Positions 20,559 through 27,221 of a stretch of DNA of 27,221 nucleotides are shown here, in pieces. The notes below the pieces were generated by a model. That model saw only the letters and a program-made list of their open reading frames with translations. It was not told the DNA's origin and did no database searches. The stretch comes from a virus. The stretch's first letter is position 1. Every line of letters begins with the position of its first letter. Location of the stretch: IMG/VR virus record IMGVR_UViG_3300017969_000105, positions 1-27,221 of that record. One strand, given 5' to 3'. Both the position numbers and the translations under genes were made by a program.

Positions 20559-21511
20559 TATAGCTTAGGCTCTCCGTTACCTTCATCATTACCACCTCCG
20601 TCAAGCACTGCTTCACAGTCAAGAGGATAGGCATAGAAGTCATTAGGATGATACTCGATTACGTTTACTTTACCTTCGGCTGCAAGGCCATCAGGTCCTG
20701 CCCACGCCTGAAGTATTTCGTCAGTTCCATTTATCTTAACGCTGCCTTTCGTTTCACCTTCTATGTCCGCTTCCACAACTCCGAACCACATGCCGCCATT
20801 GAACTTTGTAGCCACAAGCCCATGACCAATTGTGTTCGTTATGCGAACGACTGTGTCGCCAGCAAGACCGGCCCAGTGAATGTTAAAGGCCTCGAATAGG
20901 CTAGGACCTGAGAAAGCATTCTCATCATTCTCATCAAGAATACGAAAGTCGCCTCGCTCACGCTTAGCAATGTTTCCTTGAGCAACACCCACCATATCGA
21001 TAAGGTCATTGTTTCGCATAACCCAACCAAGACCAGAGGTTATGTCGTCGCACAAGTACACTAAGCCGCCACGAGTACGATCGGCTTCAAGATTAGGACC
21101 TATGCCGCATATGTTAGTTGGGTAAGGTCTTGTGTCTTCACCTGTAGCTCTTCTTACAAGAACAGGTTGCTCATAAGATATTGGTTGAGCTATTCCTTTC
21201 TGATTTCCAAGTATGCCATCAGGACCGTTTGTGAAAAACCCAATTCCCTTGTCTGATGCGCTTATGTTAGGCATGTCACCACGACTGCCTTGGCCTACAG
21301 CAGAAAACACAGAGTATGGAGCTATGCCTTCAGGTCGAGCGATAAACTCAATGAAGTTCATTCGAGCATTAGGCTGCTTAGTGACTGCCATACGCTTATC
21401 AGTGAAGCCATGTTTCTGCCTTGGCTCTACATCAGCACGCACAGCGTTTTCATTAAGCTGTTCAGCAGTAAGGTGCTCGCCTTTACGCCAGTTCTTTTTG
21501 AAGATTGTCAT
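20558..21511 (-). CDS. Hypothetical distal tail or virion protein (317 aa)
   Basis: A 317-residue protein that starts MTIFKKNWRKGEHLTAEQLNENA, a form common in phage tail fibre and baseplate-associated proteins (WxxGxxLTAxxLN). A Gly-rich, strand-rich body follows, with no coiled coil, and ends GNDEGNGEPKL. No enzymatic motif is visible. Its start overlaps the stop of the 253-residue gene (TAATG). A fibre or tail-tip part is likely from the N-terminal pattern and position. Confidence 0.7.
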   Translation of the reverse strand: MTIFKKNWRKGEHLTAEQLNENAVRADVEPRQKHGFTDKRMAVTKQPNARMNFIEFIARPEGIAPYSVFSAVGQGSRGDMPNISASDKGIGFFTNGPDGILGNQKGIAQPISYEQPVLVRRATGEDTRPYPTNICGIGPNLEADRTRGGLVYLCDDITSGLGWVMRNNDLIDMVGVAQGNIAKRERGDFRILDENDENAFSGPSLFEAFNIHWAGLAGDTVVRITNTIGHGLVATKFNGGMWFGVVEADIEGETKGSVKINGTDEILQAWAGPDGLAAEGKVNVIEYHPNDFYAYPLDCEAVLDGGGNDEGNGEPKL

Positions 21512-22272
21512 TAGAATAGGAACGCCGAAAAGTTACCGGGAGGGTGATTATAGTATTCTGAACCGCCGGCTGTGTAAATTCGCTGGTACGATTGAGTCTT
21601 TGCACGCCAGTAACGGTTCCATCCAGTTGCTTTGTGAGTGAAGGCAAGGTTCAAAGTAAAGCCATCGCTTCCGTCTGTCCTGATTGTCCTGTCCATTGTT
21701 GGAGTTCCAAAAAGCAATGTCTCAGAATCAAATGCTAATCCTAACAATGAACTGAAGTAAGGCGCTGAATTGCAATACCCGGGCAAGGTAAGAAGCGATG
21801 TTGGCAAAGGCGGAGCAACATTGTATATGGTTCGATTGAGAACAAGACCACGAACGAGTTTCCCAGGCGCCTCGCCCTCTTGAAGAACATCTCCAAAAGG
21901 TCCTCCCCAGCGGAACCCTCTGTAGTCCTGGGTTAGAAACTCAGCAGTTGGCTCAAGTGATTCACTGACAAGGTCGACTACATTGTACCCGTATGTTACA
22001 TTAAGTAATGCATGCTTGTATGTAATCGATTGGCCTACAACTTCACCTTCGTTTCCAGCCGGCGTGATTCCAATTGATTGACATACTGGAGCAGACGCAC
22101 CATTACCGTGAGGGAAAGGCACTTGCAGCCCCAACATCTCAGCTGCAACGTCGTGGCGGTCACTCCAATTGCATCTTAAAGTAACGTTCGCGCCTCGGTT
22201 ACTGACGTCCCAAGTTTCAGAGACCGTGTTATGCTCTTCCCATACTTCATAACTTGGAGAATAAATGCTCAT
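21511..22272 (-). CDS. Distal tail protein candidate (253 aa)
   Basis: A 253-residue, strand-rich protein starting MSIYSPSYEVWEEHNTVSET. The last 70 residues (LLFGTPTMDRTIRTDGSDGF, then LAFTHKATGWNRYWRAKTQS and NHPPGNFSAFLF) look like a tail protein of a family I recall from prophages and phages, though I cannot name it. Its start overlaps the tape measure stop (ATGA). In siphoviruses this slot usually holds the distal tail protein or a minor tail protein, which fits its size. The assignment is by position and general look. Confidence 0.7.
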   Translation of the reverse strand: MSIYSPSYEVWEEHNTVSETWDVSNRGANVTLRCNWSDRHDVAAEMLGLQVPFPHGNGASAPVCQSIGITPAGNEGEVVGQSITYKHALLNVTYGYNVVDLVSESLEPTAEFLTQDYRGFRWGGPFGDVLQEGEAPGKLVRGLVLNRTIYNVAPPLPTSLLTLPGYCNSAPYFSSLLGLAFDSETLLFGTPTMDRTIRTDGSDGFTLNLAFTHKATGWNRYWRAKTQSYQRIYTAGGSEYYNHPPGNFSAFLF

Positions 22273-24086
22273 GCAAGTCCACCCATCGTTTGTACTTTGT
22301 CTGAGATGTTCTTGAGGTAATTCGTTTGCATGTTAAGTTGTGAATTACCTTCGTTTGCGATCTGGTTGCCTTTACGTTGTTCCTCTGCAAGTTTCTTTTC
22401 GTATTCCTCAAGTTCTTTCTGATGACGTTCGTTGCGTTCCTCAACAGTTTCCATCTTCTTGCTGGTTTGCTTTTGGGCTTCGGCCATCGACTTGAGAGAG
22501 TCAGTCATCGACTTTTGATTCTTAGCTTGTGTTGAAGCGGCAGCATCTTGAATCTTATTGCTTATGTCTTCAAGACCAACACGACTTGCAGTAAAGGATC
22601 CATCCTCTGTGTCAGATCCTGACTCTTTATCTTTCTTATCCTTAGGACCATCTTTCTTATCTTTGTCTTGAGGCTCGAACGTAGGATCAGTAGATAGGCT
22701 TGCCTCGATTTCATCAAAGGATTTTCTGCCTTCACCATCAAAAGTAAACATATCAGCGAAAGCTTTTCGATTCTCAGCAACCTTATCATTTATCGAGTCG
22801 TTTAGCTTACTAGACAAGCTAGAAACACGGTCTGTTAGTTCCTTTTCAAATGGACCTAGTTCCCTTTCGGCAATTTCAGGCAAGGCCTTGATGGATGACT
22901 CAAAGCCTTCTGTCAGGCCGGTAAACTCAAAATTGAAACCATCGCCAGAAAGAAAAGATTTAAGCGCAGTCCAAAAGTCTGATAAGTTTTCCATCAAGTT
23001 AGAAAACACAGTCTTAGTGAAGTTGTAAACGTCTGTGAATATGTCTCTCCAGTTATCGACGAACCACTTAAGGTATCCTGGGATAACCTGCGTTAAGAAG
23101 TGCACAAGGTTATTGAAGACACTTACAAACACAAGCTGAAAGGTGTTAAGATACAACTGAAGTGACGTGCCCATGTTTTCAAACACGGCTTGAAAGACAG
23201 AGACTGCAACGATTGACTTGTCCACGAGCCACTTAACTATTGTTTCTCCGAACTCTGCGACTCGCTTAACGAGGTTACCCATGACCTCGCCGTTCTCAAC
23301 AAGATACCCAACCCAGTTCTTAGTGAAGGCTACCGCTTGTTGAAGATAAGGAGCAAGCGCGTCCATCGCAGGAACGAAAGCTTGAAAGATCATTTCACCA
23401 ATGTCACCAACAGTGTTCATCATCTGTGTAAGACGACCGGTGAACGTGTCTGCAGCAGCTGCGGCCGCACCGCCAAACTCTCCAGAAAGCTCAGCAAGAA
23501 TAACCTTTTGAGCACCGACGATGTCACCAGACTCTTGCAGAACTTTTATCTGTTCCCTTTGTTGCTCAGTAAACTGAACGCCGGCTCTAGATAAAGCGGA
23601 CATACCTTTAAGAGGATCGTTAAGAGCCTTCGCAACTTGCATGCTTGCGCCTTTAAGGTCTGTTCCTAAGACCTCGGCCATGTCGGCTGCAACCATTAAG
23701 GTTTCTTTGAACTGGTCGCCCTTGATGTTCTTAAATGTAGCGATGATGGCTTGCGATTGAAGAATGACTTCATCGCCGATGGTAGTCATTTCCTGCATTG
23801 CAGAGGCCATATCTTTCATCTCATCAGACGTGAAGCCGGCAGCGTTGCCCGTAGCGTTAAGAACAGACTCAAGTCTCTTTTCAGCTTGTTCTTGTTCCGC
23901 GTATAAAGAAAAGAGTTGCTTACCGAAGTCGAATACCTTCTTAGCAACAATAGCAGCTCCTACCGCAACGAACGTTGCCTTGACTGCTTTACCCCAGCCT
24001 TCAACAGAGTCACGTGATTCTTTTAAGCTTCGGTCAAGGTCGTCGTTCTTGCCCTTGATATCGATTGTCAGACTGCCTTCGCTCAC
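22269..24086 (-). CDS. Tape measure protein
   Basis: A 605-residue tape measure. Residues 1-40 hold SLTIDIKGKNDDLDRSLKES, typical of the N-terminus. Residues 60-260 have the conserved chaperone-binding-type region with QMQEMTTIGDEVILQSQAII, GTDLKGASMQVAKALNDPLK and FTGRLTQMMNTVGDIGEMIF. A hydrophobic, possibly membrane-interacting middle follows. Residues 460-590 are low-complexity and coiled coil. At about 0.15 nm per residue the tail would be near 90 nm (inference). The start is GTG 24086, with GAGG upstream, and lies inside the frameshifted end of GT by 53 nt. Confidence 0.93.
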   Translation of the reverse strand: MSEGSLTIDIKGKNDDLDRSLKESRDSVEGWGKAVKATFVAVGAAIVAKKVFDFGKQLFSLYAEQEQAEKRLESVLNATGNAAGFTSDEMKDMASAMQEMTTIGDEVILQSQAIIATFKNIKGDQFKETLMVAADMAEVLGTDLKGASMQVAKALNDPLKGMSALSRAGVQFTEQQREQIKVLQESGDIVGAQKVILAELSGEFGGAAAAAADTFTGRLTQMMNTVGDIGEMIFQAFVPAMDALAPYLQQAVAFTKNWVGYLVENGEVMGNLVKRVAEFGETIVKWLVDKSIVAVSVFQAVFENMGTSLQLYLNTFQLVFVSVFNNLVHFLTQVIPGYLKWFVDNWRDIFTDVYNFTKTVFSNLMENLSDFWTALKSFLSGDGFNFEFTGLTEGFESSIKALPEIAERELGPFEKELTDRVSSLSSKLNDSINDKVAENRKAFADMFTFDGEGRKSFDEIEASLSTDPTFEPQDKDKKDGPKDKKDKESGSDTEDGSFTASRVGLEDISNKIQDAAASTQAKNQKSMTDSLKSMAEAQKQTSKKMETVEERNERHQKELEEYEKKLAEEQRKGNQIANEGNSQLNMQTNYLKNISDKVQTMGGLA

Positions 24087-24740
24087 TTAACCACCTCGCG
24101 TAATCTTCTTCTGATTCAAAGGTTAGGTTGTCTGAATCAGAATCGCCTTGAGAACCAGGAATGATCTCTATAAGAAGCATCTGATCCTCATGAGTCATGT
24201 CTGCTATTTGATCAGGAGTGAACTTGTACCAGGAAGCGATAAGTTGATACCTTTGCTTTCTTGCAAGCTCGAGCTCCTCATAGGTTACTTCTTTTGTCTC
24301 CCTTTCTTCGGACTCTTGGGCTGGTGCTGTTTGGGTTTCTTCTTGGACTTTTTTCCTGGGCTGTTCACCTCGTTGAATACTTCGTTGGCCTTGCGAATGT
24401 TCTCAGGACTAAGAAGCATAGAGTGCAGGTCCTCAACCGTTAAGTCCGGATGATTATGCTGCAACATTTGCCAAGTCAGACGTGTCATGCCCGGCACTGT
24501 GCTAATGATTCTTGATCCCTCGCCACTCATGAACGTCATGCGGGAACAAGTAATCTGTGCTTGGCGAACAGCCATTTCCTTTTGTGAATCAGGCAAGTCT
24601 TCGGGCAACGTTTCATACACAGACTTCATGAACTGCTGTCTTACGAACAAGTCCAATTCTTGAATGTCTTTGTCTGTGAGTGGCGACGCAAAGTATGTCT
24701 TGCCTTCCAGTTGAATCTCTGTGCGAACTTTTCCTGGCAT
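24034..24740 (-). CDS. Tail assembly chaperone GT (-1 frameshift product)
   Basis: Made by a -1 shift at A AAA AAG (24354-24348) from the G frame. After codon 131 (AAG 24350-24348) reading resumes at 24348 and goes on for 104 codons to TGA 24034, giving about 235 residues. The extension reads VQEETQTAPAQESEERETKE, then VTYEELELARKQRYQLIASW and YKFTPDQIADMTHEDQMLLI. This is the usual T part. The frame has no start codon of its own suited to an independent gene before the G stop, and it overlaps the tape measure start. Lambda gpG and gpGT are made the same way, and GT brings major tail protein to the tape measure. Confidence 0.85.
24285..24740 (-). CDS. Tail assembly chaperone G
   Basis: A 151-residue protein: MPGKVRTEIQLEGKTYFASP, then LTDKDIQELDLFVRQQFMKS, a helical middle, and a very basic end (SPGKKSKKKPKQHQPKSPKK and on). 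The first part matches the fold of tail assembly chaperones, with a beta-hairpin and helices. It lies between the major tail and tape measure genes, the fixed place for such chaperones. In most translation rounds the G frame runs to TAA 24285; in a few the -1 shift gives GT. GAGG precedes the ATG. Confidence 0.85.
   Translation of the reverse strand: MPGKVRTEIQLEGKTYFASPLTDKDIQELDLFVRQQFMKSVYETLPEDLPDSQKEMAVRQAQITCSRMTFMSGEGSRIISTVPGMTRLTWQMLQHNHPDLTVEDLHSMLLSPENIRKANEVFNEVNSPGKKSKKKPKQHQPKSPKKGRQKK
24348..24354 (-). promoter_or_regulatory. -1 ribosomal frameshift site A AAA AAG
   Basis: Heptamer in the proper phase: GGA (24356-24354), AAA (24353-24351), AAG (24350-24348). It is the same heptamer as the E. 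coli dnaX site. The -1 frame is open for 104 codons after it. Confidence 0.85.
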
Positions 24741-24763
24741 CTGGGACCTCTGGGATTAAAGTA

Positions 24764-25630
24764 TCAGAACGGCCACCACGGTGATCCAGCACCGGGCAGT
24801 GTGATGGCACCAACAGCTCCGTCCTTGTAGCCTGCCATGCCAATGTTGATCGTGCGGTTGATGATCGCACCAGTTTCACGGTCAACAGTAAGGTTTGAGT
24901 AATCACCAACTTGACCCCACTTGAGCAGCCAGTAGTCGGTTGCATTGACATAGCATCGGAACTGATGCTTAGTTCCAATTGCCGGATAACCATTCGAGCC
25001 GCCCGGCTTGTTGTCCTCTTGGTTGAGAGCAAGAGTCCAATCAATCGGACCTTTCGTTCGACCTGTCCACAATGCAGACGTGCCCGCATCGTAGGTACTA
25101 CTGTTCACGTAAGTCGGAACCTCACTCGTTAAAGAAAGGGCCGCGGACGTGAGGTTAGGAATTTCATGCCAAGTTGCTCCATCAGTACTGTGTTCGATTT
25201 TAGTACCGACAACAGTAAGAGCAGCAGGAGCTGTGGAGTCCTTGGCTTGAGTTGCGTTCTGTTTCGTTAAGGTAAGATGGCCGCCGAACGAAGCGTCCAT
25301 CGCAAGCAGTTCACCGCCCGCCCAGTTCCAATTGACAGTCAGTTGAGTGACCACTGCTTGGCCCGTCAAGACCTCGCCGGCGTTACCTGGTGTAAGATCA
25401 TCAGGCGACGTTTGACCTTTGAATGTAAACTGGTCACCAGGGAGAACCGTTGGGACAGCGCCGTACAGCCCGAATCCTCCTGTCCAGTCACGAGCGCCCT
25501 TGTCTCGACCAGATCCACCACGAGTATTTGAGGCGACGTACCGGGCTGAGTTTTCAACCTCCGACACGTTCCAGTTTCTCATGGTACTTTGACCATTGAT
25601 GACGCCTAAGCGTCCGGAGTAAACTCCCAT
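24764..25630 (-). CDS. Major tail protein
   Basis: A 288-residue, strand-rich protein from ATG 25630: MGVYSGRLGVINGQSTMRNW, then FGLYGAVPTVLPGDQFTFKG, VLTGQAVVTQLTVNWNWAGG, and a C-terminal Ig-like region (TSAALSLTSEV, then YWLLKWGQVGDYSNLTVDRE). The 'MxxxSGRxGxVxG' opening and the tube-like domain are typical of tail tube proteins. ATG 25630 was chosen over one 57 nt upstream because AGGAGA lies 7 nt before it and it overlaps the previous stop (TAATG). It is the gene before the tail chaperones, as in most siphoviruses. Confidence 0.85.
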   Translation of the reverse strand: MGVYSGRLGVINGQSTMRNWNVSEVENSARYVASNTRGGSGRDKGARDWTGGFGLYGAVPTVLPGDQFTFKGQTSPDDLTPGNAGEVLTGQAVVTQLTVNWNWAGGELLAMDASFGGHLTLTKQNATQAKDSTAPAALTVVGTKIEHSTDGATWHEIPNLTSAALSLTSEVPTYVNSSTYDAGTSALWTGRTKGPIDWTLALNQEDNKPGGSNGYPAIGTKHQFRCYVNATDYWLLKWGQVGDYSNLTVDRETGAIINRTINIGMAGYKDGAVGAITLPGAGSPWWPF

Positions 25631-26124
25631 TATAAGTCTCCTGTCTGGAAAGTCATCTCGACTTCTATGTTCATTAGTGCGGACCACCCTTTGATACCGC
25701 GGTTACGTTCGGGATCACTTTCGCCTTCAGTGATATCGTTCATGCGTACGACGTTAACGAAACGTTTTCCGTTCCATGTTTCTTGAGCAACATGCTCAGG
25801 CCAGTTCTTCATAGCACGAACGAGAGCAAACTCAACTGGAAGAATCCTTTCACATACTAGAGTTTGCCCTGTTGCGATCATCCAAGCAAAGTTCTTAGTG
25901 ATCTTGGTGCCAGAACTCGTTACTTGCAGTCCGACGTTACCGCCGTCAGTAAGTAATGTGAGCTCAGGCAAGTCAGCATCAGTCACTGTGCGCTTAATGG
26001 GATCATTGTTTTGATCAAGACGAATACGATTCTTAAGTCGTACAAGCTCTGTGACATGCTCCGATGCTTCGGCGCAATTCCATAGAGACTTAAATACGAT
26101 ACTTAAAGGATCGTCATACGTCAT
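25630..26124 (-). CDS. Tail completion/terminator protein candidate
   Basis: A 164-residue protein. LSIVFKSLWNCAEASEHVTE, then LPELTLLTDGGNVGLQVTSS, AWMIATGQTLVCERILPVEF, and an end reading KGWSALMNIEVEMTFQTGDL. The mix of one helix and several strands, the size, and its slot between the gpG-type protein and the major tail protein agree with the tail terminator (gpU-like). By sequence I do not recognise a family for certain. The start overlaps the gpG-type gene by 11 nt, and the stop overlaps the tail tube start. Confidence 0.7.
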   Translation of the reverse strand: MTYDDPLSIVFKSLWNCAEASEHVTELVRLKNRIRLDQNNDPIKRTVTDADLPELTLLTDGGNVGLQVTSSGTKITKNFAWMIATGQTLVCERILPVEFALVRAMKNWPEHVAQETWNGKRFVNVVRMNDITEGESDPERNRGIKGWSALMNIEVEMTFQTGDL

Positions 26125-26641
26125 TCTTTAGTTTCTCCGCAGCTCGTCTTGCGTCATCAACCATCTTGTTCACAATTGATTGAGGAGGCTTAACGATAAT
26201 GGAACGAGTGGGTAGCACGCCTTTCCCAAAGTGGTGAAACGAAGCGATGTCTGCAACACTGACGTTTCCGCTAGGATGACTTGCAGGTCCGCCAAACCCA
26301 ACACGTATACCATAAGGAATGTTTTTCTGTAACGCACCAGCTTGAGAAAGGAACACTGGGTTAAGTGCTGCAAATAGAGTGCCCGTGTCTCTCAAGATAG
26401 TTGAACTCCCGCCACGTCTTCCAGCAATTGTGGAAGGCTTGAGGGGAGGCCAAGTACCATCGCCTTTTGATGCTTTATCAAAACGCAATTGAGCAAAGGA
26501 TCGGTAACGCATTGCCCATTGCTTTTTCATAGCTACAATCGGTCCCGTGGAAGCTGTGCCTGACAGTTCCTTTTGGAAACGATCGCCAAACTTTTTAAGC
26601 GGCGTCAAGTCGATCTTTACGTCCGCATCAATGTCTGTCAT
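26114..26641 (-). CDS. Mu gpG-type virion morphogenesis protein (head-tail joining)
   Basis: A 175-residue basic protein. WAMRYRSFAQLRFDKASKGDGTW, broken as QLRFDKASKGDGTWPPLKPS, followed by SSTILRDTGTLFAALNPVFL, then IASFHHFGKG and LPTRSIIVKPP. The pattern W-x-P-L-x-P-S-T, then LRDTGxL, then HxFG and P-x-R-x-I matches phage virion morphogenesis proteins of the Mu gpG group, which act in head or tail completion. Only a weak GAG precedes the ATG. A terminator lies between it and the capsid gene, so its level is probably below that of capsid. Confidence 0.8.
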   Translation of the reverse strand: MTDIDADVKIDLTPLKKFGDRFQKELSGTASTGPIVAMKKQWAMRYRSFAQLRFDKASKGDGTWPPLKPSTIAGRRGGSSTILRDTGTLFAALNPVFLSQAGALQKNIPYGIRVGFGGPASHPSGNVSVADIASFHHFGKGVLPTRSIIVKPPQSIVNKMVDDARRAAEKLKNDV

Positions 26642-26652
26642 ATTAAAACTCT

Positions 26653-26689
26653 AAAAGAACCCCGCCCAACCAATTGATTGAGCGGGGTT
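26653..26689 (-). terminator. Rho-independent terminator after major capsid gene
   Basis: Minus strand: perfect 8-bp stem AACCCCGC (26689-26682) with GCGGGGTT (26665-26658), 16-nt loop, then CTTTT. No promoter was found behind it, so the tail genes need read-through. Confidence 0.8.
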
Positions 26690-26709
26690 ACGGTCCTAAG
26701 GCCTCACCA

Positions 26710-27221
26710 TTACGGTGTGGTGTCAGTCAATTCGATCAGACACTTCGGTCGGTTACAGATGTGCAACGGGTTCGATTGAGTCTCGAGCTCGATGCCGCGG
26801 TCGAACTTCATTCGTTCTTGCTTGGCATATAGAGGTCGACCAATTGTGTTGACCGTTTCCGTGTAATCCGCCGGTCCATTGAACCGTTGGAACAGGTTGG
26901 GAACACCGATGGGAATTGCATGAGCTTTGTTCGCTGCGATGAACGGATCTCGTGCCCCGATTCCTCCTCGGTATTCTTCCCAGATGATCCCTTTGGGATA
27001 TTCAAATCCCGTGTAACGAGGATCATCGCGAAGGAATTGACCATTCTGCCAACGGTCATAGGCAGCTTCGACTTCGCTGTTCGTGATCAGGTTATCGAAG
27101 AAGGTACTGCCGCACAACACGTGGACATATTGGTAGGGCGTGTTGCCCAAAGCGGTTTCCATCGAACGCAACAGTGACAAGCCTTTCAGCTTGACGTTGT
27201 CTGAAGCGAAGTTGATGGACA
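26710..27221 (-). CDS. Major capsid protein, lambda gpE type (5' end outside window)
   Basis: The frame ends at TAA 26710 and stays open to the right edge, so the start is missing; a TTG at 27180 is internal. The visible 170 residues read NFASDNVKLKGLSLLRSMET, then HVLCGSTFFDNLITNSEVEA, FEYPKGIIWEEYRGG, AHAIPIGVPNLFQRFNGPAD, and YAKQERMKFDRGIELETQSN, ending ICNRPKCLIELT. I-x-W-E-E-Y-R-G with a late IPxGxxxxFxxxxAPAD-like part is the mark of the lambda gpE capsid family. It stands first in the structural run, as usual. Confidence 0.9.
   Translation of the reverse strand, partial: SINFASDNVKLKGLSLLRSMETALGNTPYQYVHVLCGSTFFDNLITNSEVEAAYDRWQNGQFLRDDPRYTGFEYPKGIIWEEYRGGIGARDPFIAANKAHAIPIGVPNLFQRFNGPADYTETVNTIGRPLYAKQERMKFDRGIELETQSNPLHICNRPKCLIELTDTTP

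Noticed and set aside
25631-25687. Upstream start adding 19 residues to the major tail protein
   Set aside because: The added part is basic and unlike the family, lies in the previous gene, and lacks a ribosome site; ATG 25630 has AGGAGA and a TAATG junction.
1-27221. Integrase, attachment sites, tRNA genes or replication origin
   Set aside because: No recombinase motif, tRNA cloverleaf or iteron array was found by eye. Absence in this window says nothing about the rest of the genome.

Overview
This window is part of the genome of a tailed double-stranded DNA bacteriophage, most likely a siphovirus (long, non-contractile tail). It carries a lambda gpE-type major capsid protein, a Mu gpG-type morphogenesis protein, one major tail protein, a tail assembly chaperone pair made by a -1 frameshift, a tape measure protein, and phage-type replication and nucleotide genes. 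Every gene I can support is on the minus strand, so the window reads from right to left. No integrase, repressor, tRNA, rRNA, CRISPR array or insertion sequence was seen. AGGAGA-type ribosome binding sites and sigma70-like promoters point to a bacterial host. I cannot name the host.

Layout in transcription order. (1) 27221-19812, virion genes: major capsid (cut by the right edge), terminator, gpG-like protein, tail completion protein, major tail protein, chaperones G and GT, tape measure, and three distal tail or virion proteins. (2) 19773-7691, replication and nucleotide genes: promoter, very acidic small protein, SNF2-type helicase, three conserved proteins (one possibly ssDNA-binding), terminator, a primase fused to an MCM-like AAA+ helicase, MazG-type pyrophosphatase, cytosine-C5-methyltransferase homologue, thymidylate-synthase homologue with a dCMP-type Asp, deoxynucleotide kinase, and family A DNA polymerase. 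(3) 7661-4466, nine short unrecognised genes, most with near-identical leaders, served by three promoters and several terminators. (4) 4345-1, one tightly overlapping operon: coiled-coil protein, ATP-dependent DNA ligase, APH-fold kinase, HAD phosphatase, two small phage proteins, an exported PD-(D/E)XK-like protein, a sugar-type nucleotidyltransferase, and a protein cut by the left edge that may be a glycosyltransferase.

How the genes may work together. The thymidylate-synthase homologue, deoxynucleotide kinase and MazG/dCTPase-like enzyme sit together and match the three roles T4 uses to make hydroxymethyl-dCTP and remove dCTP. The cytosine methyltransferase homologue lies among them and has altered motifs. 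The left-end operon adds a kinase, nucleotidyltransferase and phosphatase of the kind that make activated sugars, plus a possible transferase. A cytosine hypermodification pathway is the most interesting hypothesis here, but it is inference.

Regulation. Five predicted promoters are each followed, within a few bases of the expected transcript start, by a stem-loop whose sequence differs but whose position is kept. Three of them continue into the same leader (ACACTTACATAGGAGA). Two share an identical 34-bp upstream block and an operator-like inverted repeat. Several terminators lie inside operons with no promoter behind them and probably act as partial terminators that set expression ratios.
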